From contig JABMNT010000113.1 in the NCBI GenBank assembly GCA_013203595.1, forward strand, positions 1 through 33,563: 33,563 nt of DNA. Direction: 5' to 3'. Under the pieces are notes generated by a model. That model had not been told where the DNA came from and searched no databases. It worked only from the letters and a program-made list of their open reading frames with translations. Both the position numbers and the translations under genes were made by a program. The stretch is from Rhodospirillales bacterium. GTDB taxonomy: Bacteria; Pseudomonadota; Alphaproteobacteria; Rhodospirillales; Casp-alpha2. Below, piece after piece: positions 24,719 through 32,522 of this stretch (its first letter is position 1; every line of letters starts with the position of its first letter).

Positions 24719-24789
24719 CAAGATGGTCGGCGGAGATTAAAAATAGCGTTGCGGGCATTTTTAAGCACTCTCGCAGGTGTCCCCGATTA

Positions 24790-25680
24790 TCAGCCAGACT
24801 TTTTATAGATGCCCCGGTCGGCCTTGCTCTGGGACTGGTATATCGACGTTGCATCGCTGTGGCGGGGCAGGGGCATGCGGACCGGGACGTCTTTCAGACG
24901 GGGGTGCAAAGTCGGCTCACCACATAACAGTTTGGCGTCGAATTCTTGCAGACTGACAATCTCGCTCATGCCGCCGGCAATGGGAAAGGCGTCGCCTGCC
25001 GCCATCTCATAGAGCAGCAGAGCCCGGTCCTTGTCGGACCGGTTGGCGTCGGAGCCGTGTAACATACGGACATGGTGAAAGCTGACGGAGCCGGCCGGGG
25101 CAATGCAGGGCACCGCTGTCGACAGATCGATGCCTTCCTTTTCGATATCGACGGCCCCACAAAAGACGCCGTCGTGGTGATGGTCATAGGTCGGGCCCTT
25201 GTGTGAGCCCGGCAGGAAATTCAGGGGACCATTGTCCGGCCCCACATCGTTGAGCAGAACACCGACCGCCGTCAGGTCGTCGTTGGTATGGGGGTAAAAG
25301 GCCCAGTCCTGGTGCCATTCCACCGGTGCCCCGTAGCCCTTAGATTTCATGTTCAGCTTCGAGGTCTTGAAGCGCACGGCGGGCCCGAGCAATTGTCTGA
25401 GTGGTCCGAGCAGGCGTTCATCGCGCATCAGATCATCGAAAATTTTGTGCTGCAGGACCGGGTTCTTGATCCGCCGGACCTTCGGGTTTTCCGGGGTATG
25501 GCTGTCTTCCAGATCGTAGACGTCGTCGCCTTCGCTCATGCCGGCGGCACCGGCACAGATTTCGTCGGTCACCCGCCGCATGTCGGCAACTTCGTCGGCA
25601 CTCAGAACCGACGGCAGGATGACAAAACCGGCGTCCCTGTATTGGGCTAACTGTTGGTCGGTAAGCAGGGGGCTTTGCAT
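24790..25680 (-). CDS. phytanoyl-CoA dioxygenase (PhyH) family protein
   Basis: This 296-residue Fe(II)/2-oxoglutarate-dependent oxygenase hydroxylates a small acid or acyl compound. The iron triad is visible as His123 and Asp125 in EWHQDW and His208 in HHVRMLHGS. Arg219 (DRALLL) is placed to bind 2-oxoglutarate. ATG 25680 is preferred over GTG 25689 because AAGG lies about ten bases upstream of the ATG but abuts the GTG. It is convergent with the CBS block and followed upstream by a TetR gene on the same strand, 65-75 bases away. It may hydroxylate a precursor for the catabolic island (inference). Confidence 0.88.
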   Translation of the reverse strand: MQSPLLTDQQLAQYRDAGFVILPSVLSADEVADMRRVTDEICAGAAGMSEGDDVYDLEDSHTPENPKVRRIKNPVLQHKIFDDLMRDERLLGPLRQLLGPAVRFKTSKLNMKSKGYGAPVEWHQDWAFYPHTNDDLTAVGVLLNDVGPDNGPLNFLPGSHKGPTYDHHHDGVFCGAVDIEKEGIDLSTAVPCIAPAGSVSFHHVRMLHGSDANRSDKDRALLLYEMAAGDAFPIAGGMSEIVSLQEFDAKLLCGEPTLHPRLKDVPVRMPLPRHSDATSIYQSQSKADRGIYKKSG

Positions 25681-25754
25681 GGGCGGCACCTTAACAAGGA
25701 AGTGATTGAGATCAACAAATGCTAGCTCAAAGCGATCAAAAAGTCCCGTCTCGT

Positions 25755-26363
25755 TTAACCGGCAGGTGGTGTCACCAACAACATCCGGGTGATCGCGTCG
25801 ATGATCTGCGCGCGGCTGAGGTTGCCGGTCATTTTGTTATGGATCACGTCGTGGGTCAGCAACATGGCGAGGCCGTGCATCATCGCCCAGGAGGCCACGA
25901 CCGTTGCGTCCGAGGGCAGTGGATCGGCCTTGCCCTGGCAGTTGGCGACGACCCTGGCGAGAACCTGAAACGATGCGGTCGCCGCCTCGACCATTTCCCG
26001 GTCGGCGCATTTGGGCAACAGATCACTCAGGAACATCAGATGGAAAACCCCGGAGCGTTGCTGGGAAAAATCGATATAAGCGCGGCCCAATGCCGCCAGC
26101 TGATCCCGGGGCGGCTGCGCTGCCGCCGCATCGACGGCCTTTTGCAGGGCCTCGGTAAAGTCCATAAACCCGCGGGTAGCGACCTTAATAAGCAAGGCGT
26201 CCTTGTCGGCAAAGTGACGATAGGGGGCGGTCTGCGACACCCCGGCTTTGCGCGCCAGACCGCGCAGGCTCAAGCCTTCATGACCGGCGCTGTCGAGCAA
26301 ATCCTCGGCCGCATTTATCAGCGCGTCATGCAGGTTGCCGTGGTGGTAGGTGGATTTCGCCAT
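25755..26363 (-). CDS. TetR-family transcriptional regulator (WHG-type C-terminus)
   Basis: This 202-residue repressor-type protein has an N-terminal TetR helix-turn-helix (about 8-55: GLSLRGLARKAGVSQTAPYRHF) and a C-terminal ligand domain of the kind found with WHG motifs (ASWAMMHGLAMLL). It is divergent from the DUF2306-like gene with a 164-base shared promoter region carrying two matching 13-base sites. It most likely represses itself and that gene; the PhyH gene lies downstream on its own strand. Confidence 0.88.
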   Translation of the reverse strand: MAKSTYHHGNLHDALINAAEDLLDSAGHEGLSLRGLARKAGVSQTAPYRHFADKDALLIKVATRGFMDFTEALQKAVDAAAAQPPRDQLAALGRAYIDFSQQRSGVFHLMFLSDLLPKCADREMVEAATASFQVLARVVANCQGKADPLPSDATVVASWAMMHGLAMLLTHDVIHNKMTGNLSRAQIIDAITRMLLVTPPAG

Positions 26364-26405
26364 GAATTGATTCCGGATGGACCTCTGAGCGGCGACAGTA
26401 AGGCA

Positions 26406-26476
26406 TTAAGTTGACAGAGTAAACTTAATGTTGACAGGGACAATATCAAGCCGTTATATGTCCATAAGTTTACACT
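26406..26476. promoter_or_regulatory. two operator-like sites for the divergent TetR regulator
   Basis: Site 1 contains AGAGTAAACTTAA (26416-26428). It lies within a larger inverted repeat with TTAAGTT at 26406-26412 and AACTTAA at 26422-26428. Site 2, on the opposite strand, is AGTGTAAACTTAT (complement of 26464-26476) and matches 11 of 13 bases. They flank the predicted promoter at 26431-26459. Confidence 0.6.
26431..26459 (+). promoter_or_regulatory. sigma70-type promoter for the DUF2306-like gene
   Basis: TTGACA (26431-26436) and TTATAT (26454-26459) are separated by 17 bases, a near-consensus arrangement about 70 bases before ATG 26528. The two operator-like sites lie on either side, consistent with repression by the divergent TetR protein. 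Confidence 0.6.
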
Positions 26477-26527
26477 GAGTACATACCACTTATTACCCTG
26501 TCCCGGACGCCGGAGAAATCAGCCGAA

Positions 26528-27148
26528 ATGCACTCAACCACCTTGAAAACCGGGCGTCGGCTGCGATACAGCCTTTATGCCATGACCGCATTAAGTCTGT
26601 TTGTCGGCCTGGCCTCGGTGCGGTTTCTGTTCCTCGATCTGGCTGTCGCCGCACCGGGGCTGGCGGCCCATGCGCCCGAGCGGTTGTTGAGTTTTTATTT
26701 GCATGTGGGGGGCGCGACCGTCGCATTGATGCTCGGCCCGCTGCAGTTCTTTGGCTCGATCAGGCGCCGGTTTCTCATGATCCACCGCCTGATCGGCGGC
26801 GGCTATGTGGTCGCCTGCCTGGTCGGTGGTATGTATGGGATCTATATCGGCTATTATTCTCCCAACGGGCCTGTCGCTGCGGCGGGCTTCATGACGCTCG
26901 GCGTCTTGTGGATAATCACCACGGGACGGGGGTTCACGAAGGTCCTGGCCGGCCAGTTCACCGCCCACAGGCGCTGGATGATCCGCTCCTTTGCACTGAC
27001 ATTTGCCGCTGTCACCCTGCGTATCTATTTGCCGCCGCTGTTTGCCATGGATCTGGATCCGGTGACCATATTCAGCCTTGTCGCCTGGGTCAGCTGGATT
27101 CCCAATCTTGTATTCGCCGAACAGGTTTTCGTTAAACAGACGGATTAG
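26528..27148 (+). CDS. DUF2306-family membrane protein
   Basis: This 206-residue protein has about six predicted membrane helices. The segments HVGGATVALMLGPLQF, IHRLIGGGYV and FTAHRRWMIRSFALTFAAVTLR are typical of the DUF2306 family, whose conserved histidines hint at haem or metal binding, although its function is not established. GGAGAAA precedes ATG 26528. It is probably controlled by the divergent TetR regulator, which suggests an inducible stress or detoxification role (inference). Confidence 0.8.
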   Translation: MHSTTLKTGRRLRYSLYAMTALSLFVGLASVRFLFLDLAVAAPGLAAHAPERLLSFYLHVGGATVALMLGPLQFFGSIRRRFLMIHRLIGGGYVVACLVGGMYGIYIGYYSPNGPVAAAGFMTLGVLWIITTGRGFTKVLAGQFTAHRRWMIRSFALTFAAVTLRIYLPPLFAMDLDPVTIFSLVAWVSWIPNLVFAEQVFVKQTD

Positions 27149-27232
27149 AGCCAGGCGCCAAAACCCTGTACAGCCCGTCGCGCATCAGGTAATCGGTATC
27201 CGCTAGCTGTCTGCAATAACCTGCCCCTGGAT

Positions 27233-29212
27233 ATGTTCAAAAAACCTGCCCCCCGCCTGAAATTCTGGCTGCTCTGTCTGGCTCTTTTTATCGGTGTCGA
27301 GAGTTTGCTCCGCCTGACCCTGACGGGCTGGCTGGCGCTGGACAGACCGGATCTGCTGGCACCCGCCTTAGCTCTGTTTCCCCTGGGCCTTGTCCAGGAC
27401 ATGGCCATGGCGGCCGTCCTCGGGCTGCCTTTTATCCTCGGCTTGCTGGTCTGGCCCGGTCTTTGGCGGCGAAAGCTGGCCCGTGGCGCCGCCCATGGGG
27501 TGTTGATCACCATGGCCGCGGCGCTGGTCTTTATCTCCGTGTCGGAGCTTTTTTTCTGGAACGAATTTGGCGGGCGCTTCGACAGTATCGCTGTCAATTA
27601 TCTGATTTTTCCGCGCGAAGTTATCGGCAATATCCGCGAATCCTTCGATTTGGGGTTAATTCTGACGGCTGTTTTCATGCTGTCTGTGGTTGTCTATCTG
27701 GCCTTGCGCAAGCCACTGATCAGGGCGCTGGACAGCCCGCCCGTTGCCGGTGAACGACAGCGGGCATTTGGGTTGGCCGCCATCGTCGGTCTGATCGCGG
27801 CACCGGTTCTTTATCTGGCCCCCTTTGATCTGGATGAGCACCGGGAAGTCAATGAAGTCGCCGCCAACGGCCTGCACAGTTTCCTGCGCGCTGCCCTCAA
27901 CAATGACGCGCGCTATGTCGGGCTCTATCCGGTTATGACTGAAGAGGAAGCACTGGCCACGGCCCGGCGCCTGGTCCGTCAGGACAATTCCAAAGCCATC
28001 GATACGGGCAGTGAGCTGAGTGTGCTCCGCCATGTGGATAACGGGAACAGCCCGAACAAGCTCAATGTGGTGCTGGTCATTGAGGAAACCTTTGGTTCGA
28101 CCTTTGTCGACGGCCTCGATTACGACCGCCTTGATCCCCGGTTCGAGAAGCCGGTTGTTGAAATCATTTCGCCGAACCTGATACGGCTTGCCGCGGACGG
28201 GCTGTTTTTCACTAATATATATGCCACGGGCAGCCGCACTGTTCGCGCCCTGGAGGCTATCCTCACGTCGTTTCCGCCGATTCCCGGAATTTCTACCGCC
28301 CGGCGGCCGGGATCCGTGGGTATGAATTCGCTGGCCTATATCCTGCGTCAACAGGGATACCGGACGGGCTTCCTCTATGGCGGACGCGCCCTGTTTGATA
28401 ATATGGGTACATTCTGGTCAACCACCGGGTTCGAGGACGTCTGGGAACAGGGCGATATCGAAGACCAGGGGTTTACCACGGCCTGGGGGGTCGCCGACGA
28501 ATATCTGTTTGCCGAAGCCCTGAAGCGCCTGGACCAGCATGCCGATGGCAAGACGCCCTTTCTGTTGAGCCTGCTGACCGTATCCAATCACCGTCCCTAT
28601 ACCTATCCACCGGGGCGAATCGACAAGGACCCGGCGGCCAAACGCCAGGAAAATGCCACCACCTATGCCGACTGGGCCTTTGGCCAGTTTATGGAACTGG
28701 CGAAGACGCGGCCCTGGTTCGACAATACGGTGTTTATTTTTATCGGTGATCATGGCCCGCGCCTATCCGGGTCCGCCGTGGTTCCGGTACCCAATTACCG
28801 GGTGCCGCTGTTGTTCTATGCGCCGAAACATATCAAGCCGGCGCGGCGCGAGGTTATCGGCTCAAGCATGGATTTTATCCCGACCTTGCTGGGGCTGCTG
28901 GGCATCAGTTATGACAGCCCGTTTTTTGGCCTGGATCTGATGCGGGTCAGGAAAGGCGAGGGACGTGCGGTGATGGAACATAATTTCTCGGTCGCCTATG
29001 CGGACGGGGAAAACGTAGCCATCTTAAGCCCCGGCCTGGTGACCAGGGGCTACACCATGCAGGTTGGAAATTACCCATTGATACCGCGGGCAAACGGCGC
29101 TGATCCGGAGGTTCTGAACAAGGCCATCGGACTGTATCAGACTGCGCATAAAATGTTTTACGGGCAGAAATACCATTCCCTGCAGAAGCAATTTTCACAA
29201 CCGGAAAATTAA
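27233..29212 (+). CDS. LTA synthase / OpgB-like phosphoglycerol transferase (sulfatase fold)
   Basis: This 659-residue inner-membrane protein has about five N-terminal helices (roughly 11-28, 50-77, 88-106, 140-158, 180-197) and a large periplasmic alkaline-phosphatase-superfamily domain. Catalytic positions can be placed by analogy to LtaS: Glu284 (LVIEETFG), nucleophile Thr336 (GSRTVRA), His453 (SNHRPY) and Asp506-His507 (GDHGPR). In Gram-negatives such enzymes move phosphoglycerol or phosphoethanolamine groups onto periplasmic glucans or lipids. The ribosome binding site is weak. It follows the DUF2306-like gene by 84 bases and may be read from its own promoter. Confidence 0.88.
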   Translation: MFKKPAPRLKFWLLCLALFIGVESLLRLTLTGWLALDRPDLLAPALALFPLGLVQDMAMAAVLGLPFILGLLVWPGLWRRKLARGAAHGVLITMAAALVFISVSELFFWNEFGGRFDSIAVNYLIFPREVIGNIRESFDLGLILTAVFMLSVVVYLALRKPLIRALDSPPVAGERQRAFGLAAIVGLIAAPVLYLAPFDLDEHREVNEVAANGLHSFLRAALNNDARYVGLYPVMTEEEALATARRLVRQDNSKAIDTGSELSVLRHVDNGNSPNKLNVVLVIEETFGSTFVDGLDYDRLDPRFEKPVVEIISPNLIRLAADGLFFTNIYATGSRTVRALEAILTSFPPIPGISTARRPGSVGMNSLAYILRQQGYRTGFLYGGRALFDNMGTFWSTTGFEDVWEQGDIEDQGFTTAWGVADEYLFAEALKRLDQHADGKTPFLLSLLTVSNHRPYTYPPGRIDKDPAAKRQENATTYADWAFGQFMELAKTRPWFDNTVFIFIGDHGPRLSGSAVVPVPNYRVPLLFYAPKHIKPARREVIGSSMDFIPTLLGLLGISYDSPFFGLDLMRVRKGEGRAVMEHNFSVAYADGENVAILSPGLVTRGYTMQVGNYPLIPRANGADPEVLNKAIGLYQTAHKMFYGQKYHSLQKQFSQPEN

Positions 29213-29288
29213 GGCTTTTCAAATTCCGTGATCTCAGCATGATACAGGCCATGTTCTGTTTGATAATAATTAGGGTAAGGAAATAAAA

Positions 29289-29576
29289 ATGATTGGTGTT
29301 GTTGCAACCATTACCGTGGCTGAAGGAAACACGGCCGAATTTGAACGTAAGTTCATCGCCCAGATGGCGGCTGTTCACGCCAACGAGCCCGCCTGCCACC
29401 TGTATACTCTGTGCCGTACGGACGATGCCAATGTCTTCGTTGTCATGGAACGCTACGATGATATGGCCGGATTCGAATTTCACCGGGATTCCGCGCATAT
29501 GGCCAAGCACCGGGCCGGCATCGGGCCGCTGTTGGCGGGACCCGTCGATGTCAAGATCATGGAAGAAGTCGAATAG
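29289..29576 (+). CDS. small ABM (antibiotic biosynthesis monooxygenase)-fold protein
   Basis: This 95-residue protein is a single dimeric alpha-beta barrel unit. Features are IGVVATITVAEGN, ACHLYTLCRTDD and FVVMERYDDMAGFEFH, with HRDSAHM near the end. Such proteins are often quinone-related or stress-linked monooxygenases, or merely fold relatives. TAAGGAAA precedes the ATG. It is probably a single-gene unit. Confidence 0.85.
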   Translation: MIGVVATITVAEGNTAEFERKFIAQMAAVHANEPACHLYTLCRTDDANVFVVMERYDDMAGFEFHRDSAHMAKHRAGIGPLLAGPVDVKIMEEVE

Positions 29577-29664
29577 GCCGGCGGAGCGCTTATTTCGCTT
29601 ACATATCCGGTGATTTGGGTTATTGTCCGGCCCGGTTCAGGGCTGCAGACAACAGGGTTAAATC

Positions 29665-30612
29665 ATGACAGCACGCATATTCATTGACGGCGACGTGGGC
29701 ACCACCGGGCTGCAGATCAGAACCCGGCTGGAAGCCCGGGACGATATTGAGCTGTTGCGGCTGGACGAGGCGTCCCGCAAGGATCCGCTCAAGCGTGCGG
29801 AGTTGTTGAATACGGCTGATATATCGATCCTCTGCTTGCCGGACGCGGCGGCCCTGGAAGCTGTTTCGCTGGTCACCAATCCCGCCGCGCGGCTTATCGA
29901 CGCGTCGACGGCGCATCGGATCGCCGACGGCTGGGCTTACGGCTTCCCCGAATACAGCAAGTCCCAGGCCGCACATATTGCAGCCTCCGGGCGGGTGGCA
30001 AATCCGGGCTGCTACGCGCTGACATCGGTATCGATCCTGTACCCGCTGGTCGAAGCGGGCCTCATTCCTCGTGACTGGCCGGTCACGATAAATGCCGTCT
30101 CCGGCTATTCCGGCGGCGGCAAAGACATGATTGCCGAGTTTGAAGACGTCGATAATGCGGCCTATACCCGGTCACCATTTTTTGCCTATGGTCTGGGCCT
30201 GCAGCACAAGCATCTGCCGGAAATCACCCGTTGGGGCGGGCTTGCCCATTCTCCCTTGTTTGTGCCCAGTGTCGGGCGCTATGCCCAGGGCATGCTCGTG
30301 CAGGTCCCGCTGCCCTTGTGGTCCATGCCGGGCCCTGTCAGCGCAGGGGATATTCATGCCGCCCTGAGCGAGCACTACCAGGGACAACGGTTCGTATCCG
30401 TGGTTCCGCTCGCCCAGTCACGGCAAATAACGCGTCTCGATCCGGAGCAACTGAACAATACCAACGAACTGCATCTGCATGTGTTCGCCGACGAGGCGAA
30501 CGGCCAGGCGGTGGTCGCCGGTGTCCTCGATAATCTGGGCAAGGGGGCATCGGGACAGGCCGTGCAAAACCTGAACCTGATGCTTGGCATGGATCCGGCT
30601 ACCGGCCTGTAG
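29665..30612 (+). CDS. argC: N-acetyl-gamma-glutamyl-phosphate reductase, type 2
   Basis: This 315-residue NADPH-dependent enzyme catalyses the third step of arginine synthesis, making N-acetylglutamate semialdehyde. The nucleotide-binding loop is GDVGTTG (9-15) and the catalytic cysteine is Cys116 in ANPGCYAL. SGYSGGGK and the later histidine HKHLPE complete the family picture. The length and lack of the longer insert match the short ArgC type common in alphaproteobacteria. AGGG lies eight bases before the ATG. No other arg gene is adjacent. Confidence 0.93.
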   Translation: MTARIFIDGDVGTTGLQIRTRLEARDDIELLRLDEASRKDPLKRAELLNTADISILCLPDAAALEAVSLVTNPAARLIDASTAHRIADGWAYGFPEYSKSQAAHIAASGRVANPGCYALTSVSILYPLVEAGLIPRDWPVTINAVSGYSGGGKDMIAEFEDVDNAAYTRSPFFAYGLGLQHKHLPEITRWGGLAHSPLFVPSVGRYAQGMLVQVPLPLWSMPGPVSAGDIHAALSEHYQGQRFVSVVPLAQSRQITRLDPEQLNNTNELHLHVFADEANGQAVVAGVLDNLGKGASGQAVQNLNLMLGMDPATGL

Positions 30613-30666
30613 GCAGACCTAATGGCGACGCCAGGGCATCGCCACCGTTAAGATCATTTTAATGGC

Positions 30667-30852
30667 TCAGCTGCCGGATGGTTTGGGAGTTTGCAGCGGC
30701 TTGGTTTGGGCAACCTGCTGGGCGCTGGACTGGGCGGTTTTCAGGCTGTGACCAAAGGCGCAGTCACCTTCTGCGCTTGCCGGGCCACTGAAACTCAAGG
30801 CGATCACGGAAGCGGCAAATAAGGTGGCTGACAAAAAGGCTGTTTTTTTCAT
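30667..30852 (-). CDS. small secreted protein of unknown function
   Basis: This 61-residue product has a clear signal peptide (MKKTAFLSATLFAASVIALS to GPASA). The short mature part of about 34 residues has one Cys and one His (CAFGHS) and a Gln/Pro/Ser-rich end. AGAGGA lies about nine bases before the ATG. It may be a small periplasmic metal- or envelope-associated peptide; no family was recognised. Confidence 0.7.
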   Translation of the reverse strand: MKKTAFLSATLFAASVIALSFSGPASAEGDCAFGHSLKTAQSSAQQVAQTKPLQTPKPSGS

Positions 30853-30952
30853 AATTCAGATTCCTCTATCCCTATGAACAAATGCAGGCTGATTATAGCA
30901 TGGTTCAGGTTCAAACCGGGATAAAAAATAAAAATCGCTGATATCAATTAAA

Positions 30953-30968
30953 TGTGATCTTCATCACT
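30953..30968. promoter_or_regulatory. CRP/FNR-family-like binding site
   Basis: TGTGA-TCTTCA-TCACT matches the CRP-type consensus TGTGA-N6-TCACA at nine of ten defined positions. It lies between divergent small genes, 101 bases from the start at 30852 and about 90 from the start at 31057. Which family member would bind is unknown. Confidence 0.5.
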
Positions 30969-31056
30969 GATTGATCCCAGCCGTTTTCATACATTGGTAC
31001 CCACGATAAAGAATTGCCTGAATGAAAATTACAGCCAATCGCGTAGAGAGGGTAAA

Positions 31057-31179
31057 ATGTTAAAATTTGAACTTTCGAAATTATCGGGACTGATTGCCGG
31101 CTCGCTGGTTGCCACACTGGGTCTCACTTATTGCGCAGGAACAATCGTCAGCTACTGCTTAAAAAGCCTGATTCCTTAA
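31057..31179 (+). CDS. 40-residue single-helix membrane peptide
   Basis: ATG 31057 follows GAGAGGG at a good distance; an in-frame ATG at 30994 would add 21 polar residues and has no good ribosome binding site. The product has a short amphipathic start (MLKFELSKLS) and one hydrophobic helix (about 11-33, GLIAGSLVATLGLTYCAG), with two cysteines. No family was recognised. The CRP-like site upstream suggests regulated expression. Confidence 0.55.
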   Translation: MLKFELSKLSGLIAGSLVATLGLTYCAGTIVSYCLKSLIP

Positions 31180-31223
31180 AGCGAGAGCGGCCAATGAATT
31201 AACAGCGTCCGATCAGCCGGGAT

Positions 31224-31439
31224 TCAGTGCGATTTTTCCCGGTTCCAGCGCGGCTCAGGGAGCAAGGCAGGCACAGGCCCGGTATTGGAAATCAGTTTCA
31301 CGCGAAGCATATCGAGGGATCCGGCCAGATCCAGCAGCGCCCGCGCCTCTTGTGGCTCAAGGGTTTCTGCTTCTTCGATCAAACCCAGGGCCGTAACCGA
31401 CAGGTCATGGATCAGTTGGGGGCGATGAATGGGTCGCAT
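31224..31439 (-). CDS. small hypothetical helical protein
   Basis: This 71-residue acidic, helix-rich product contains LIEEAETLEPQEARALLDLAGSL, split here around residue 30, and a Pro-rich tail. AGGGGA lies nine bases before its ATG. The opposite-strand frame here has unbalanced Cys, Trp and Phe content and no ribosome binding site. No domain was recognised. Confidence 0.6.
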   Translation of the reverse strand: MRPIHRPQLIHDLSVTALGLIEEAETLEPQEARALLDLAGSLDMLRVKLISNTGPVPALLPEPRWNREKSH

Positions 31440-31682
31440 AATTTATTCCCCTTTTGCTGTTGGTGCCAATCGTAGCGTTCACTCTTATAGAAAACCAAAG
31501 TGTCAAAAATAAGTCAAAACACAATATTATGATATTATGGTGTTATTTTGTGTATATGTAGATGACTGGCTGGAAAAGCGGATAAATCCTGTTGGCAATT
31601 CTTTCGAAATTTTGCCATGATACAGTCAAAATCAGGGTAAAAGTCAGTGTTCGGGTTAGCAATTGGGGAGGGCGATTTGAAT

Positions 31683-31961
31683 ATGAGCGATTCTGATGAA
31701 TCCGGGCAAATGAACCGCCGGGCCGACGAGGGGAGTTCCTACGGGGGAACGGAACGCCGGAAAAGGATGTATGGGGTGCTTTACACCTGTTATGGTGCGA
31801 TCGGCGAGGTTGAAGATTGGCTCGATGATCATTGCCAGCAGGAATTTCACCTGGTGATTGAAGACATTGATGATGATTTGATTCGCAAGTCGCTGAAGAT
31901 CATGTTCGAATCAGAAGCGGATAAAATTGTATTCATCAATCAGTTTGCCAAGAAAAGCTAA
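31683..31961 (+). CDS. small conserved hypothetical protein
   Basis: The product has 92 residues from ATG 31683, which follows GGGGAGGG. A charged disordered N-terminus (SDSDESGQ...ERRKR) precedes a compact alpha/beta domain with LYTCYGAIGEVEDWL and DKIVFINQF. An in-frame GTG at 31647 is less likely. It is the first of four closely spaced plus-strand genes ending with the aspartic protease. Function not recognised. Confidence 0.65.
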   Translation: MSDSDESGQMNRRADEGSSYGGTERRKRMYGVLYTCYGAIGEVEDWLDDHCQQEFHLVIEDIDDDLIRKSLKIMFESEADKIVFINQFAKKS

Positions 31962-31979
31962 CCACAAAGCAGGTAACGC

Positions 31980-32255
31980 GTGACGTCCAGGCCCCATGTC
32001 TTTTTTCTTTTTTCTGCAGCAGGCATTCTTGGCAGTGGCGTCTCCGCTGGTCTGATCTGGTTGTTTGGCATTGAAATATCCGCCTTTGAGCGGTTCTCGA
32101 ACTTTCCCGATGAATGGACGCTGCTGGAACTGGTCTGGAATGCCACGGCGGCCCTGCTCGTGGTCGGCTGTATACGCGCCGCCTATGTGGCCCTGCATGC
32201 CCATTATTACGGTGATCCCTCCGACAGGCCACCAAACCCCGGCGCGGGCTGGTAG
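31980..32255 (+). CDS. small membrane protein with two helices
   Basis: This 91-residue product starts at GTG 31980 after GCAGG. Two membrane segments (about 5-29 and 48-70) flank an acidic loop (FPDEW), and the C-terminus is Pro-rich. It ends three bases before the next ATG, so it is part of the same transcription unit. Unknown function. Confidence 0.6.
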   Translation: MTSRPHVFFLFSAAGILGSGVSAGLIWLFGIEISAFERFSNFPDEWTLLELVWNATAALLVVGCIRAAYVALHAHYYGDPSDRPPNPGAGW

Positions 32256-32258
32256 CCC

Positions 32259-32522
32259 ATGAAACCCCTGTTGATACCCGGATTGATCGGTTTGGTATTT
32301 GCTGTTGGTGGCTGCGCGGTCAGCGATGAAGGCGGCGAGGTATCGGTTCGCCATTCCATCAATCAGGAGATTGTCGGCCAGTGGGCGGCGGAAACCCATT
32401 GTGGTAAACAGGGAATGCGGGCGAAGCTGTTAAAAATATCGCCGGCAACAGCCACCATTTCCACCTTGTATTTCAGAACAAAAACCAGCGTCTATGCCTG
32501 CGTAGCCGGTGATCCGGGTTGA
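32259..32522 (+). CDS. small predicted lipoprotein
   Basis: This 87-residue product has a lipoprotein signal ending in VGGC, with Cys19 as the predicted lipidated residue. The mature part of about 69 residues is mixed polar with two further cysteines. The stop overlaps the TTG of the protease gene (TTGA at 32519). It could be the substrate or partner of that protease (speculative). Confidence 0.68.
   Translation: MKPLLIPGLIGLVFAVGGCAVSDEGGEVSVRHSINQEIVGQWAAETHCGKQGMRAKLLKISPATATISTLYFRTKTSVYACVAGDPG

Noticed and set aside
20551-25726. GCTAGC hexamers at 20551 and 25721 as a shared operator
   Set aside because: A six-base palindrome is expected by chance at this frequency, and the flanks do not align convincingly.
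30621-30642. terminator after argC
   Set aside because: An imperfect GC stem is present but the loop is too small for the full stem and no T-run follows directly.
31227-31475. 82-codon plus-strand frame
   Set aside because: It lacks a ribosome binding site and has shadow-like composition; the minus-strand frame is better supported.
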